DNA of 64,000 nucleotides from the NCBI GenBank assembly GCA_024233005.1, contig JACKQE010000001.1:124001-188000 (forward strand), given 5' to 3'. Made by a program: the position numbers and the translations under genes. The DNA comes from Akkermansiaceae bacterium (GTDB taxonomy: Bacteria; Verrucomicrobiota; Verrucomicrobiia; Verrucomicrobiales; DEV007). The notes below the pieces were generated by a model, which was not told the origin of the DNA, searched no databases, and worked only from the letters and a program-made list of their open reading frames with translations. Numbering within the stretch: the stretch's first letter is position 1; each line of letters opens with the position of its first letter. Positions 51,411 to 60,984 of the stretch are shown one piece after another.

Positions 51411-51905
51411 TCAGGCAAGTTCCGCGAGCTTGGCCTGAATGGCTTCGAAGTTGGGGAGATCACCCGGATTGTCATGACTCTCGGCATACTGGATGATACC
51501 GGCCTTGTCGACAATGAAGGCGCTGCGTTTGGGCACGCCACCCATCTTGAGATTTTTCTCCGGCAGGAAACTGGTGTAGGCCACGTCGTAGGCAATGGCG
51601 GCACTGTGTTCATAATCACTGAGCAGCGTCAACGTGATGCCCTCTTTTTGGGCCCAGTTTTGCTGTGCGAAAGGGTTGTCCCCGCTGATCCCGAAGATTT
51701 TGGCGTTCAATTTGTCATAAGCACCGATCCCGGCGCTGACTTCGCAGAATTCCTTGGTGCAGACCCCGGTGAAAGCCATGGGGACGAAAAGGAGCACAAT
51801 ATTGGCGGAACCAATCTGGTCGCTCAGTTTGACGAGTTCCGGGCCATTGGCGCCAAGAGTGGTGAGTTCGAAATCGGGGGCTTTGGAGCCGACAGAGAGG
51901 GCCAT
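51411..51905 (-). CDS. Peroxiredoxin (AhpE/BCP-like)
   Basis: 164 aa. The active-site motif PMAFTGVCTKEFC has the conserved Pro (P42), Thr (T46) and peroxidatic Cys (C49), with a second Cys five residues later (C54), as in atypical 2-Cys enzymes. KRSAFIVDKAGII closes the fold. It should reduce hydroperoxides. A promoter precedes it and a strong terminator follows, so it is a single-gene unit. No signal peptide. Confidence 0.93.
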   Translation of the reverse strand: MALSVGSKAPDFELTTLGANGPELVKLSDQIGSANIVLLFVPMAFTGVCTKEFCEVSAGIGAYDKLNAKIFGISGDNPFAQQNWAQKEGITLTLLSDYEHSAAIAYDVAYTSFLPEKNLKMGGVPKRSAFIVDKAGIIQYAESHDNPGDLPNFEAIQAKLAELA

Positions 51906-51967
51906 GATGGTGAGGTGGTTTGGGTGGGTGAGGTTAAAAATTCCGCCCCGTTGAGAAGCGGAACGCC

Positions 51968-51995
51968 ACTATAATCCGACCAGGACGGGGTGCAA
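51968..51995 (-). promoter_or_regulatory. Promoter of the peroxiredoxin gene
   Basis: On the minus strand: TTGCAC (51995-51990), a 16-base spacer and TATAGT (51973-51968). The predicted start is near 51961, about 55 bases upstream of the ATG. The -10 is good, the -35 partial. Confidence 0.5.
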
Positions 51996-52029
51996 CGGGA
52001 TTCGGGCAATCCCGCGCTTGGACAGAGCC

Positions 52030-52806
52030 TCAGATCGACATCGCGGAAAATCCCCCGTCAACAATCAATTCCACCCCGTTGACGAAGGCACCCGCCCGGT
52101 CAGAAGCCAGGAGCAAAGTGGCTCCGATGAGTTCGGGCGCTTCTCCGAAGCGCCCCATCGGAGTGCGTCCGAGGATGCTGCGGACGCGATCCTCGGTGAG
52201 GACTTTGCGATTCTGCTCGGCCGGGAAAAAGCCTGGAACCAGCGTGTTGACTCGGACTCCTTGCCCCCCCCACTCACGGGCCAGATTTTTCGAGAGATTG
52301 TGCACCGCGGCCTTGCTGGCGGAGTAGGTGAACACCCGGCTAAGCGGTCCAAGGCCGGAAATGGAACCAAGATTGATGATCGAACCCCTGCCTTGCTCGA
52401 GCATGTGCCGGCCGAAAATCTGGCAGGCACGGAGGATGGCCCCGAGGTTGATGTCAAGGATGCGGGAAAACTCCTCATCCGTGATGTCGAGCACCGGTGT
52501 TGGGGAGTTCACACCGGCTCCATTGACCAAAATATCGACCCGACCCGTCGGCGTCAGCGACGCTTTCAGAAGCTCGGCAAGCGAGGCCCGGTCGGTGACC
52601 TCAGTGGGAACAAAGGTGGCCCGACCACCTGCGGCAGCGATCAGAGCGAGACGTTCGGCGGCCTTCTCGGCACTTCGCCCGGCCAGAACGACGTGGGCAC
52701 CAGCCTGGGCCAATCCTTGGGCCATTTCGCCGCAAAGGACACCGGTTCCACCGATCACCACGGCTGTTTTGCCTTGGAGGGAAAAGAGATCTTCGACAAA
52801 TGACAT
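52030..52806 (-). CDS. SDR family oxidoreductase
   Basis: 258 aa from the ATG at 52806. Rossmann motif VIGGTGVLCGEMA, NGAG (LVNGAGVNS), active-site Ser (LGSISGLG) and YSASK are intact, and the C-terminal GVELIVDGGFSAM is of the 'classical' SDR type. It resembles gluconate-5-dehydrogenase or D-mannonate/fructuronate-type reductases, but the substrate is not proven. It lies upstream of the peroxiredoxin on the same strand, with its own space between. Confidence 0.87.
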   Translation of the reverse strand: MSFVEDLFSLQGKTAVVIGGTGVLCGEMAQGLAQAGAHVVLAGRSAEKAAERLALIAAAGGRATFVPTEVTDRASLAELLKASLTPTGRVDILVNGAGVNSPTPVLDITDEEFSRILDINLGAILRACQIFGRHMLEQGRGSIINLGSISGLGPLSRVFTYSASKAAVHNLSKNLAREWGGQGVRVNTLVPGFFPAEQNRKVLTEDRVRSILGRTPMGRFGEAPELIGATLLLASDRAGAFVNGVELIVDGGFSAMSI

Positions 52807-53242
52807 GAGGCGGAGCCTACACGGGATCGCCACAGGATCAAGTGCCGCAAGGAGAAAGCGGCTCTGAGACGCGCGCCACAACCCGGTGGACGCGCCCCAG
52901 AGCCTGATCCAACCAAGGGAGTTGGAAATTGGAAACCCCGTTTTACCAGAAGCAGATACCGTGCCGCGCCCCGCGGTGAGGCCCATCATCCTCCCACTCC
53001 AAAAAAAAATCCTCAGAGGCAACCGGCGGAGTCTATTTCCGCTCGTCGACCTCTCACAGGCAGCTCGGATGGAGAAACCGCCTGGCGAAATCGTCCCGGA
53101 AATCTTCCCAGCCCACTTCTAACCACTGGCGCAGCCAGCCCAGCGGCCCCATATTGGCGGCGGCGAAAAAGCGTGTGACCGTCACCAGAGATGCGTTCGG
53201 ACACCTTGGCCATCGGTTTGCCCCTCCTTTTTTATTATTTTG
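52807..53242. other. Intergenic region between SDR and folC
   Basis: About 430 bases. It contains the doubtful minus-strand short frame at 53013-53213 and an AT-rich stretch just before folC (TTTTTTATTATTTT around 53226-53240). No promoter is called with confidence. Confidence 0.45.
53013..53213 (-). CDS. Doubtful small protein with good Shine-Dalgarno
   Basis: 66 aa, from an ATG preceded by AAGGAGG at a spacing of about 9. The composition is Arg/Gly/Pro-rich and not family-like. A different frame of the same strand reads more like a protein (MGPLGWLRQWLEVGWEDFRD at its start), so this may be a frameshifted remnant. No homologue is recognised. Confidence 0.2.
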   Translation of the reverse strand: MAKVSERISGDGHTLFRRRQYGAAGLAAPVVRSGLGRFPGRFRQAVSPSELPVRGRRAEIDSAGCL

Positions 53243-54493
53243 ATGGCTATTTCCAATCAGGCCCTCTCTCCTGAGCTAACCTGGCTCTACGGCACCCAAA
53301 TGTTCGGCATGAAGCTGGGATTGGAAAATACCCAGCGTCTTATGAAAACGCTTGGCCTGGAAGAGCGGATTGAGGGAAAGCGCATCCTGCACATTGCCGG
53401 AACCAATGGAAAAGGATCGGTCTGCGCCTTTGCCGATGCCATGCTGCGTGCCGCCGGAAAGTCGCCCGGCCTGTTCACCTCCCCACATCTGGTCACGTTC
53501 CGTGAAAGGATCCGTGTCGGCGGCCAGCTCATCCCCACCCGCAGACTGCATCAGATCATCCGCAAGTTGCGGGATCTGGTGTCAGATTGGGAACTGCACC
53601 CCACCTTTTTCGAGCTGACCCTGGCCGTGGCACTCCAGCATTTCGTGGACACCGGAGCCGACCCGATCATTCTGGAAACGGGCATGGGAGGACGCTACGA
53701 CGCCACCAATGCGCTCGACGGCACCGTGTCGGTCATCACACCAGTGTCCTTCGACCATGAGGCCTGGCTCGGCAACACCTTGGCAAAAATCGCCTGGGAA
53801 AAAGCCGGCATCATCAAATCCGGCCGACCGGTCGTTCTGGCCCCGCAGAATCCCGAGGCCAGGGAAGTGCTCCTGGCAACCGCCAGCGCCCTCAATGCCC
53901 CGGTGCATGAGGTCATCAAACCCTGCGAGGATCCCCTCGGCCTGGCCGGGCGGCACCAGCGCTGGAATGCCGCCGCGGCGGTGACGGCAGTGCGCCTGCT
54001 TGATCCCTCGGTTTCCGAGTCTTCCATCCGGGAAGGTCTTGCGACCGCGCGCTGGCCCGGCAGGTTCCAACGGGTTGGCGCTTTGCACGTCTTGGATGGA
54101 GCCCACAATCCCGCGGGCATGGAGACTCTGGTCACCACTTGGCGCGACTTTTTTGGGGACGCGCGGGCGCGTGTCATTTTTGGCGCGGTTCGCGGCAAAG
54201 ACACCGCGGCAATGCTGCGGATGCTCGGCGGCATCGCCTCCAGCATCCGGTGGGTGGGGATCAGTTCGCAACGCGGCCTGCTTGCGACCGAATTGGAAAC
54301 CCTCTGGCGCACCCAAGTGGCGTCGGACTTTCCCGCAGTTGAAACCGCCACCTGCGTGAGCCTGGGTGAGGCCTTGAGAATTTCGCCCGCCACCGGTCAT
54401 GTCCCCACCCTGATCTGTGGATCGCTTTACCTCGTCGGCGCCGCACTCGACCGGCTTGAGGGCCGGCGGGCCTTCGAAGTCAGCGAGCAGTAA
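53243..54493 (+). CDS. folC: Folylpolyglutamate synthase/dihydrofolate synthase
   Basis: 416 aa. The P-loop HIAGTNGKGSVCAF, the TSPHLVTFRERI block, ETGMGGRYDATNALD and the C-terminal LDGAHNPAGMETL are all as in FolC of the Mur-ligase superfamily. It joins glutamate to folate. The ATG at 53243 is used; a TTG one codon earlier is possible. Convergent with a PQQ-propeller gene, 7 bases apart. Confidence 0.95.
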   Translation: MAISNQALSPELTWLYGTQMFGMKLGLENTQRLMKTLGLEERIEGKRILHIAGTNGKGSVCAFADAMLRAAGKSPGLFTSPHLVTFRERIRVGGQLIPTRRLHQIIRKLRDLVSDWELHPTFFELTLAVALQHFVDTGADPIILETGMGGRYDATNALDGTVSVITPVSFDHEAWLGNTLAKIAWEKAGIIKSGRPVVLAPQNPEAREVLLATASALNAPVHEVIKPCEDPLGLAGRHQRWNAAAAVTAVRLLDPSVSESSIREGLATARWPGRFQRVGALHVLDGAHNPAGMETLVTTWRDFFGDARARVIFGAVRGKDTAAMLRMLGGIASSIRWVGISSQRGLLATELETLWRTQVASDFPAVETATCVSLGEALRISPATGHVPTLICGSLYLVGAALDRLEGRRAFEVSEQ

Positions 54494-54500
54494 CCGCACC

Positions 54501-55739
54501 TCACCGCGTCCCACCGAAGCAGCAGAGCCTCTCCCTCCGTTTTTCGCCGGAATAATCGGCAATCCGGAGAAACACCTGTCCTCCGCAGATGGAAGGCGTG
54601 GCGTAAATCTCATCACCCAGCTTGGCTTCTGCGAGCACCTCCAATCCCGCAGGATCCGCCCGGAAAACATAGAGAGTTCCTGATTCATTCGCGGCATAGA
54701 TCCTGTCACCCACGAGAATGGGTGAGGAGCTGAAATTTCCGCCAAGACGCGCCTTCCATTTTTCCGCACCAGTGCCGGCATCCCAACAGATGGCCACCCC
54801 GCTGTCCATCACGGCATAGAGATGTCCGTCCTTCACGAGCATGGAGGGCACGTAGACGCGATCCTTGGTTTCCCAAACGACCTTGCCTGAGCCATCCGCC
54901 AGAATGGCTGCGACATGATTTTTGGGATAACCGCCGCTGGTAAAGATGCGTTCCCCATCTGTGACGGTGGAAGTGACACACTCGGTGGTCGCCCCTTCGA
55001 TTTCCCAGATTGTCTTTCCGGTTCGGGGGTCAAAGCTCGAGACCTTTTCGGTTCCAATGAGGAAGAGTTGATCCCTGCCCGCCACATGCAAAACGATGGG
55101 GGACGAATAATTGGGCATGGCGGCACGCTGGTTTTTCCAAACCACCTCGCCTGTCTCCGGATTCAATCCACAGACCGCGCCTCCCCTTTTGTTGTCCGCC
55201 GAAACGAGGATCAATCCGCCAAAAACGGCCGGAGAAGATCCGTAGCCCTGATGGATGACATAGTCGGTGATCCTTGTCTGCCAGAGTTGCTTGCCATCGA
55301 GATCAAGCGCGGTGGTGTGGACTGCGTCCTCATTGATGAAATTGATGTAGACCCGTTTGCCATCGCAAGCTGGGGTGCCCGAAGCCCAGGAGGCCTTTTT
55401 GTTCGTCTTCTGGGTGAATCCTCCACGATGCACTTCCGAATTCCAGAGAAGCGCCCCTGTTTTGCGATCCATACACACCACCGCTTGAGTCTGCGCCTCT
55501 TCATCAGCCGTGGCGATGAAGACACGGTCGCCAACCACACATGCCGATCCATGGGCACGCCCGGAGAGCGGCTGGGACCAGCGCAGCATTTCCGGCGCCC
55601 CGCATTGCAACGGGGGCATGGGCTCGGCTTCCGCGACGCCATTGCGGTTCGGACCACGCCACCAGGGCCAATCGCCGGCATGGAGCGGGCTCAGCAGGCA
55701 GAGGGCGAAAGCAACGGCAAGAAAACGGCGGGTAGTCAT
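54501..55739 (-). CDS. PQQ-like beta-propeller protein, secreted
   Basis: 412 aa. The start at 55739 gives a signal peptide (MTTRRFLAVAFALCLLSPLHA). DWPWWRGPNRNGVAEAE is the usual entry of PQQ-like repeat proteins. Repeat blades follow (GDRVFIATADE, GLILVSADNKRGGAVCGLNP, GDRIYAANESGTLYVFRAD). There is no sign of a dehydrogenase active site, so it is probably a structural or binding propeller. Divergent from the first sulfatase, 149 bases apart. Confidence 0.85.
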   Translation of the reverse strand: MTTRRFLAVAFALCLLSPLHAGDWPWWRGPNRNGVAEAEPMPPLQCGAPEMLRWSQPLSGRAHGSACVVGDRVFIATADEEAQTQAVVCMDRKTGALLWNSEVHRGGFTQKTNKKASWASGTPACDGKRVYINFINEDAVHTTALDLDGKQLWQTRITDYVIHQGYGSSPAVFGGLILVSADNKRGGAVCGLNPETGEVVWKNQRAAMPNYSSPIVLHVAGRDQLFLIGTEKVSSFDPRTGKTIWEIEGATTECVTSTVTDGERIFTSGGYPKNHVAAILADGSGKVVWETKDRVYVPSMLVKDGHLYAVMDSGVAICWDAGTGAEKWKARLGGNFSSSPILVGDRIYAANESGTLYVFRADPAGLEVLAEAKLGDEIYATPSICGGQVFLRIADYSGEKRRERLCCFGGTR

Positions 55740-55888
55740 GGGGAAATTGGACAAAAAGGTCCGCCAGAATACCGCGAATCCCCGCGCGACACCAGCTTTC
55801 CGCATCCTTCGGCACCACGCGGTTGCGCCAAGCGGTCTCCGTTGCTTTTGCACTTGCTGCCGGAATGGGGAGGCATTACGAAGACGGC

Positions 55889-57769
55889 ATGCGTCATCTT
55901 ATTGCTGCCTTGAGCATCGCTTTTCTTGGAGCCGTGGTCGCAGAGGCGGCCGAGCGGCCGAATGTGGTCTGGATCATGTCGGAAGACAACTCCATGAATT
56001 ACCTCAAGCTCTATGATGAGCACGGTGCGTTCACGCCAAACATTGAGGCCCTCGCCCGGCATGGCCTGGTCTTCAATCATGCCTTCTCCAACGCGCCGGT
56101 CTGTTCGGTGGCCCGCACCACCCTGATCACGGGTTGCTATGGTCCGCGCATCGGTACCCAGTACCACCGCAGATCGGAGTTGGCGGCGATGCCTGAGGGA
56201 CTGAAGATGTTTCCCGCCTACCTCCGGGAAGCGGGCTATTATACGACGAACAACTCCAAAGAAGACTACAACGCGGTTAAATCCCCGGACACATGGGATG
56301 ATTCCTCAAAGAATGCCAGTTGGAGGGGACGCCGCGCGCCGGACCAACCCTTCTTCCATGTTCAGACCTACACGGAATCCCACGAAAGTTCGCTACACTT
56401 TTCCCCGTCGCTCATGGAAAAGGAACCGACCAAAACCGATCCCGCCACCGTGACGCTGGCTCCCTACCATCCCGACACTCCGGTCTTCCGCTACACCCAT
56501 GCGCGGTATCTCGACCGCATGGGAGTGATCGATCAGAAAGTCGGCGAACTGGTCGCCCAACTCAGCGAAGACGGTCTGCTGGAGGACACGTTCATTTTTT
56601 ACTTCGGTGATCATGGCGGTGTGCTGCCCCGGGGCAAAGGCTACACCTACGAGAGCGGACTCCATGTTCCACTGGTGGTCCGGGTGCCGGAGAAATGGCA
56701 ACATCTCGTGGATGCCGGAGCGGGATCGCGCGTTGACGGCTTTGTCAGCTTCATCGACTTCGGTCCCACCGTGCTGAAGCTTGCCGGCTTGGACCCGCCG
56801 CCCCAGGTCGATGGGAAACCATTTCTGGGGGCCGGCATTTCCATGGAGGAGGTCAACCGCCGAGACGAGGCATTTGGTTATGCCGACCGCATGGATGAAA
56901 AATATGAAATGACCCGGACGCTGCGCAAGGGGCGTTTCGTTTACCATCGGAACTACGAGGGTTTTTACCCGGATGGATTGCAGAACAACTACCGCTATGA
57001 AATGCTCGCTTATCAGGACTGGCGAGCCCGCTACACGGCCGGAGAATTGAATGCCGTGCAGAGTCAGTTTTTTGAACCTAAGCCCGCCGAGGCTCTTTAC
57101 GACCTGTCGACCGACCCCTATGAAGTGCACAATCTGGCTGGAGATCCGGAGCAGGCCGCGACACTGCGGGATCTCCGGGGACGGCTGCAAAACCGCATCA
57201 GAGCCATGCCGGACTTGAGCTTTTTTCCGGAACATGTCCTTGTTGAGGAAGCGATGGGCAACCCGACCGGATACGGAAAAACGCACCTGAATGAAATTGG
57301 CCGGCTTGCAGAGGTTGCCGATCTGGCCCTGCTGCCGTTTTCTGATGCGGCGCCCAAGCTGGCCGCGGCGCTGCAGTCGACAAATCCCTGGGAACGTTAC
57401 TGGGGACTGACTTCGTGCTGTCAGTTTGGAAAAACAGCACAATCCCTCGCCCCCACGGTGGAACCGTTGCTCAAAGATCCCGTGCGGCTGGTCCGGGTCC
57501 GGGCAGCGGTCTTCCTTGCAGTGGCAGGAGGAGAGGACCCCCGGCCGGTCATCATGGAGGCACTTGCCAATTCGAATTCACCCGTTGAGACCTTGATCAT
57601 CTTCAACATGGTTGTTTACCTCAGAGATTTCGGCCCCAGAACCGCTTTTGCCATCACCGCAAAAGATGTGAAATCCCCGGGAGGAGAGGTCGGACGCCGC
57701 CTGTTCTATCTCACCGGCGAAGGCGCTCCCAAAGGAGGCAAGGGCAAGGGCAAAGGAAAAAAGGAGTGA
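55889..57769 (+). CDS. Sulfatase with C-terminal HEAT-like region
   Basis: 626 aa with a signal peptide (start at 55889). The modification site reads C72-S-V-A-R76, so the expected Pro of CxPxR is Val; Cys and Arg are kept. Metal-site residues include ED at 32-33 (rather than DD) and FYFGDHGGVLPRGKGYTYES. The last 120 residues look like HEAT-type helices, ending in a Gly/Lys tail. A formylglycine-type sulfatase acting on a sulfated polymer is likely. Convergent with the isochorismatase-ThuA gene, 4 bases apart. Confidence 0.86.
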   Translation: MRHLIAALSIAFLGAVVAEAAERPNVVWIMSEDNSMNYLKLYDEHGAFTPNIEALARHGLVFNHAFSNAPVCSVARTTLITGCYGPRIGTQYHRRSELAAMPEGLKMFPAYLREAGYYTTNNSKEDYNAVKSPDTWDDSSKNASWRGRRAPDQPFFHVQTYTESHESSLHFSPSLMEKEPTKTDPATVTLAPYHPDTPVFRYTHARYLDRMGVIDQKVGELVAQLSEDGLLEDTFIFYFGDHGGVLPRGKGYTYESGLHVPLVVRVPEKWQHLVDAGAGSRVDGFVSFIDFGPTVLKLAGLDPPPQVDGKPFLGAGISMEEVNRRDEAFGYADRMDEKYEMTRTLRKGRFVYHRNYEGFYPDGLQNNYRYEMLAYQDWRARYTAGELNAVQSQFFEPKPAEALYDLSTDPYEVHNLAGDPEQAATLRDLRGRLQNRIRAMPDLSFFPEHVLVEEAMGNPTGYGKTHLNEIGRLAEVADLALLPFSDAAPKLAAALQSTNPWERYWGLTSCCQFGKTAQSLAPTVEPLLKDPVRLVRVRAAVFLAVAGGEDPRPVIMEALANSNSPVETLIIFNMVVYLRDFGPRTAFAITAKDVKSPGGEVGRRLFYLTGEGAPKGGKGKGKGKKE

Positions 57770-57773
57770 CCCG

Positions 57774-59363
57774 TCAGCGCTCCGGCCCCGAAATCCCCGC
57801 CGCCCAGTTCAGGGCCTGCTTCAGCAGCAAAGGAAAGACCGCGCCTTTGAAATCGGCCGGATGCCCCAGAGAGGTGTAAAAAACACACCCCCCGGCGGGG
57901 GTTTTCCGAACCCAGGCAACCGGCTCTGCCTGAGCAATTCCCTCCGCCTGCCCCTCCAGGAGAACCGTCGAACCCACCGGAAGGGGAGTGTTCTGATAAA
58001 GGGATCCGCCGGTGCGAAAAGGGGCCGTTGGCAGACCCGCTGTCACCGGATGGTTGCTGATGACATGAGCCGATGTGGCGATCGTGTTTGCATGATGCCC
58101 CTGATAGTTCCCCCCAAGAACCATGGCATCCCACTCCAACCAATCAGCCGCACCGGCCGGTGGAGCTTTATCCCTCAGCGCAAAGGCATGGCTCGCGGTC
58201 CGGATACCGACCACGCAACCTCCTCTGTCCACAAATCGCCGCACCGCATCCAGTTGGGCCACCGGCGGGGTCCTCCGTCTCACACTGACCAAAAGCACAC
58301 TGGCGGCATCCAGCTCCGCCGTGTTGGCAAAGTCACTGTGGTTCTCGCCCGACTTCGGCACCACATAGCGGACCCGGAAAGCAGAGCCAAGCTGCTCTTC
58401 GGCGAAGCGGGGGAGGGTTTCCCAGGTCTGGTACTCATCCTCCCCAATCATGACGGCAAGGATGGGGCGTGGGTCGTTGGAAAATTCCATGCGTTTGCCT
58501 CCGAAGACGTCGCTGCTCAAAGCTGTGGGACAGACATATCTCTCGATATGACCAAGGATGAGCTCTGTCCCCCGGAAATGGGAGACCCTGGGAGACATCG
58601 CAGGGTTGTACATGGCATCAGTCAGATCACGCAGCAGGATGGTGTTCTTGCCATGGTGGGTCAATTGGCGCAGACCGAAAGGCCGTCCGAGAACGCACAT
58701 GTTGGCGTGGACACCAGCAAGAAAAACATTGCGAATGCCCCGCTGTTCCATGGCATTCCAGATCTCCACCCCGCTGTCGGAAATGAGGTCCTTTTCCCCA
58801 TTGATTCCGATGGTGTCAATCTGCCGCGTCCAGGGCGCTTTGGGATTCAATCCTTTGGCGGTGAGTTCTTTCGCCCAGGCCTCATGCTCCGCAGGATCAT
58901 CATCCTCCCCACCATCCGAGGCATCGACAGGGTAGCCGGCTTTCTCCTCCTCCTGATCGATCCATTTCATCCAATTGCCGATGCCTTCCGGAAGGTTCGG
59001 GGCCGTCGGGGCGGCCTGGGCCCGCAGCCGGGCCGGATGTCCTTCGTAGGCCTTCATGCATCCGGAGGGAGCATGAATGATCAGCACACCTTGTTTCCGG
59101 GCCTCGCGCACCACGGCGTCCAGGCGGGGGGACAGTTCCTGAACGCGGAGCACCGCACGGTGGCAGTGATGGGAATCCCAGACATCACAAAGAATGAGGG
59201 CCGTCTCGGCAGGCTTCCAAGTTTGGGCCGCGGCGGTGATCTCCAGCCCCGCCTCGCCCGGTTGTCGCCGCTGCGAGGCAAAAACAAGATCCGGTTCGGC
59301 CGCCGGAGACAGCAGAGGCAACGCGAAAGCGGCCGTGGCAAGTAGAAGATTCGGATGTTTCAT
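57774..59363 (-). CDS. Isochorismatase-like plus ThuA-like fusion, secreted
   Basis: 529 aa with a signal peptide (MKHPNLLLATAAFALPLLSPAAE). The first half is a cysteine-hydrolase fold (ALILCDVWDSHHC with the Asp, and GVHANMCVLGRPFG with the nucleophile Cys). The second half is ThuA-like (ILAVMIGEDEYQTWETLPRF, GGCVVGIRTASHAF, then GGCVFYTSLGHPADF). ThuA domains are often found in sugar-catabolic loci of PVC bacteria; the fusion with an amidohydrolase-type domain is uncommon. The substrate is not known. Confidence 0.8.
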   Translation of the reverse strand: MKHPNLLLATAAFALPLLSPAAEPDLVFASQRRQPGEAGLEITAAAQTWKPAETALILCDVWDSHHCHRAVLRVQELSPRLDAVVREARKQGVLIIHAPSGCMKAYEGHPARLRAQAAPTAPNLPEGIGNWMKWIDQEEEKAGYPVDASDGGEDDDPAEHEAWAKELTAKGLNPKAPWTRQIDTIGINGEKDLISDSGVEIWNAMEQRGIRNVFLAGVHANMCVLGRPFGLRQLTHHGKNTILLRDLTDAMYNPAMSPRVSHFRGTELILGHIERYVCPTALSSDVFGGKRMEFSNDPRPILAVMIGEDEYQTWETLPRFAEEQLGSAFRVRYVVPKSGENHSDFANTAELDAASVLLVSVRRRTPPVAQLDAVRRFVDRGGCVVGIRTASHAFALRDKAPPAGAADWLEWDAMVLGGNYQGHHANTIATSAHVISNHPVTAGLPTAPFRTGGSLYQNTPLPVGSTVLLEGQAEGIAQAEPVAWVRKTPAGGCVFYTSLGHPADFKGAVFPLLLKQALNWAAGISGPER

Positions 59364-59536
59364 GGCGCTGGGGGTGAGGCTATCACAGGGCACCGGGGGA
59401 CACAGCAAGAATCTGAGGACGCAGCCCGGGCCAACCAATCCACAACCGGATAAACCGCTTGTGATCGACCCGGCCGGATTCAGGGGCAATTTTAGGGTTG
59501 TCACCCGGCAGGCCATGCTTCAAGCTGCTGGCCCCT

Positions 59537-60973
59537 ATGAGCACCGCAACTACTCTCGACAACCGGCCCTGGTGGAAAGATCTCACCCCTTACCACTGGT
59601 TCGTCTTCGCCATGGCTTCAATGGCCTGGTTGTTTGACTGCCTCGATCAACAGATTTTCCTCCTTTTCCGGGCCGATGCCCTCAAACAGCTGCTCCCGAA
59701 AGGCTCCGACGCCGGGATGGTGAACCAGTACGGAGGATACGCGACCTCCATCTTTGTAGCAGGGTGGGCCACCGGGGGCTTGATCTTCGGATCCGTCGGA
59801 GACCGGATTGGCCGGGCCAAAACGTTGGCCATGACCGTGCTCCTATATTCCTTGTTCACGGGACTTTCCGCCCTGTCGACCCATTGGTATGACTTCGCCA
59901 TTTACCGTTTCGTGACCGGACTGGGAGTGGGGGGAGTGTTTGGTCTTGCTGTCGCGCTCATCGCTGACACGCTTCCGGACCGTTCCCGCCCGGGAGCTTT
60001 GGGTATGCTGCAGGCTCTTTCCGCGATTGGCAACATTTCCGCCGGACTCATCAGCATGCTGATGGGAAAACTGATCAAGGACGGCACCATCACCGCCGAA
60101 ATGGCATGGAAATACGCTTTCCTGATCGGGGCGGTGCCGGCCTTCCTGTGCGTCTTTATCCAGGTCCGGCTCAAGGAGCCGGAAAAGTGGACCAAAGCCC
60201 GCGAAGCCGGGCGGATCTCGGGAGTCAAGTTCGGCTCCTACATGTCCCTCCTTGGCCCTGGCCCTTGGCGCAAACCAGCCCTGCTTGGCATGCTGCTCTG
60301 CATCGCCGGTGTGATCGGCTTGTGGGGGATCGGCTTCTTTGCCCCGGAACTGGTCGGCACCGTGATCACCAATTCCCTCAAAGCCAGCGGCACCCCCGCC
60401 GCCGAGATCGCCAGCAGCGCCGCCTCTTACAAAGGCATCAACAGCATCATCCAAAACACCGGGGCATTCTTCGGCATGCTCGCGTTCTCCTTTCTCGCCC
60501 AGAAGGCCGGACGCAAACCCGCGTTCATGGTTTTCTTCCTCGGAGCGCTTCTGGCCACCAACGGATACTTCATCTACTTCAATGGCGTCAAAGACCTCTG
60601 GATGAGCGGGGTCATGGGCTTCTTCCAGCTTGCTCTTTTCGCCGGATTCGCCATCTACCTTCCCGAGTTGTTCCCTACCCGGCTCCGCAGCACCGGCACC
60701 AGTTTTTGCTATAATGTGGGCCGTTTCATTGCCGCGACCGGCCCCTTCAGCTTTGGCATTCTCCAGAAATGGCTTGGAGACACCGCCATCGCCAAGCTGG
60801 GAGACACCGCTGATGCGGTCGCCAAATCCGACGCCCGCCTTGCCGCGTTCCGTGAAGCGACGAGCTGGGTCAGCCTGATCTTTATTATGGGCATGATCGT
60901 GGTGCTCTTCCTCCCGGAAACCAAGGGACGCCCGATGCCGGAAGACCTCCCGACGGAAGCGGATCCAGCCTGA
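59537..60973 (+). CDS. MFS transporter (sugar/metabolite:H+ symporter-like)
   Basis: 478 aa with 12 hydrophobic segments. The MFS signature between TM2 and TM3 is present (GSVGDRIGRAKTLAM), with a counterpart near TM8-9 (LAQKAGRKPAFMVFF) and the PELFPTRLRSTG motif of sugar-porter-type members. The start at 59537 is chosen over a TTG at 59498. It lies 12 bases upstream of the second sulfatase on the same strand, so it could import a product of sulfatase action. Confidence 0.9.
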   Translation: MSTATTLDNRPWWKDLTPYHWFVFAMASMAWLFDCLDQQIFLLFRADALKQLLPKGSDAGMVNQYGGYATSIFVAGWATGGLIFGSVGDRIGRAKTLAMTVLLYSLFTGLSALSTHWYDFAIYRFVTGLGVGGVFGLAVALIADTLPDRSRPGALGMLQALSAIGNISAGLISMLMGKLIKDGTITAEMAWKYAFLIGAVPAFLCVFIQVRLKEPEKWTKAREAGRISGVKFGSYMSLLGPGPWRKPALLGMLLCIAGVIGLWGIGFFAPELVGTVITNSLKASGTPAAEIASSAASYKGINSIIQNTGAFFGMLAFSFLAQKAGRKPAFMVFFLGALLATNGYFIYFNGVKDLWMSGVMGFFQLALFAGFAIYLPELFPTRLRSTGTSFCYNVGRFIAATGPFSFGILQKWLGDTAIAKLGDTADAVAKSDARLAAFREATSWVSLIFIMGMIVVLFLPETKGRPMPEDLPTEADPA

Positions 60974-60984
60974 GACGAGGTCAC

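Noticed and set aside
57861..59345. 494-codon plus-strand frame opposite the isochorismatase-ThuA gene
   Set aside because: Antisense shadow; no signal or family motif.
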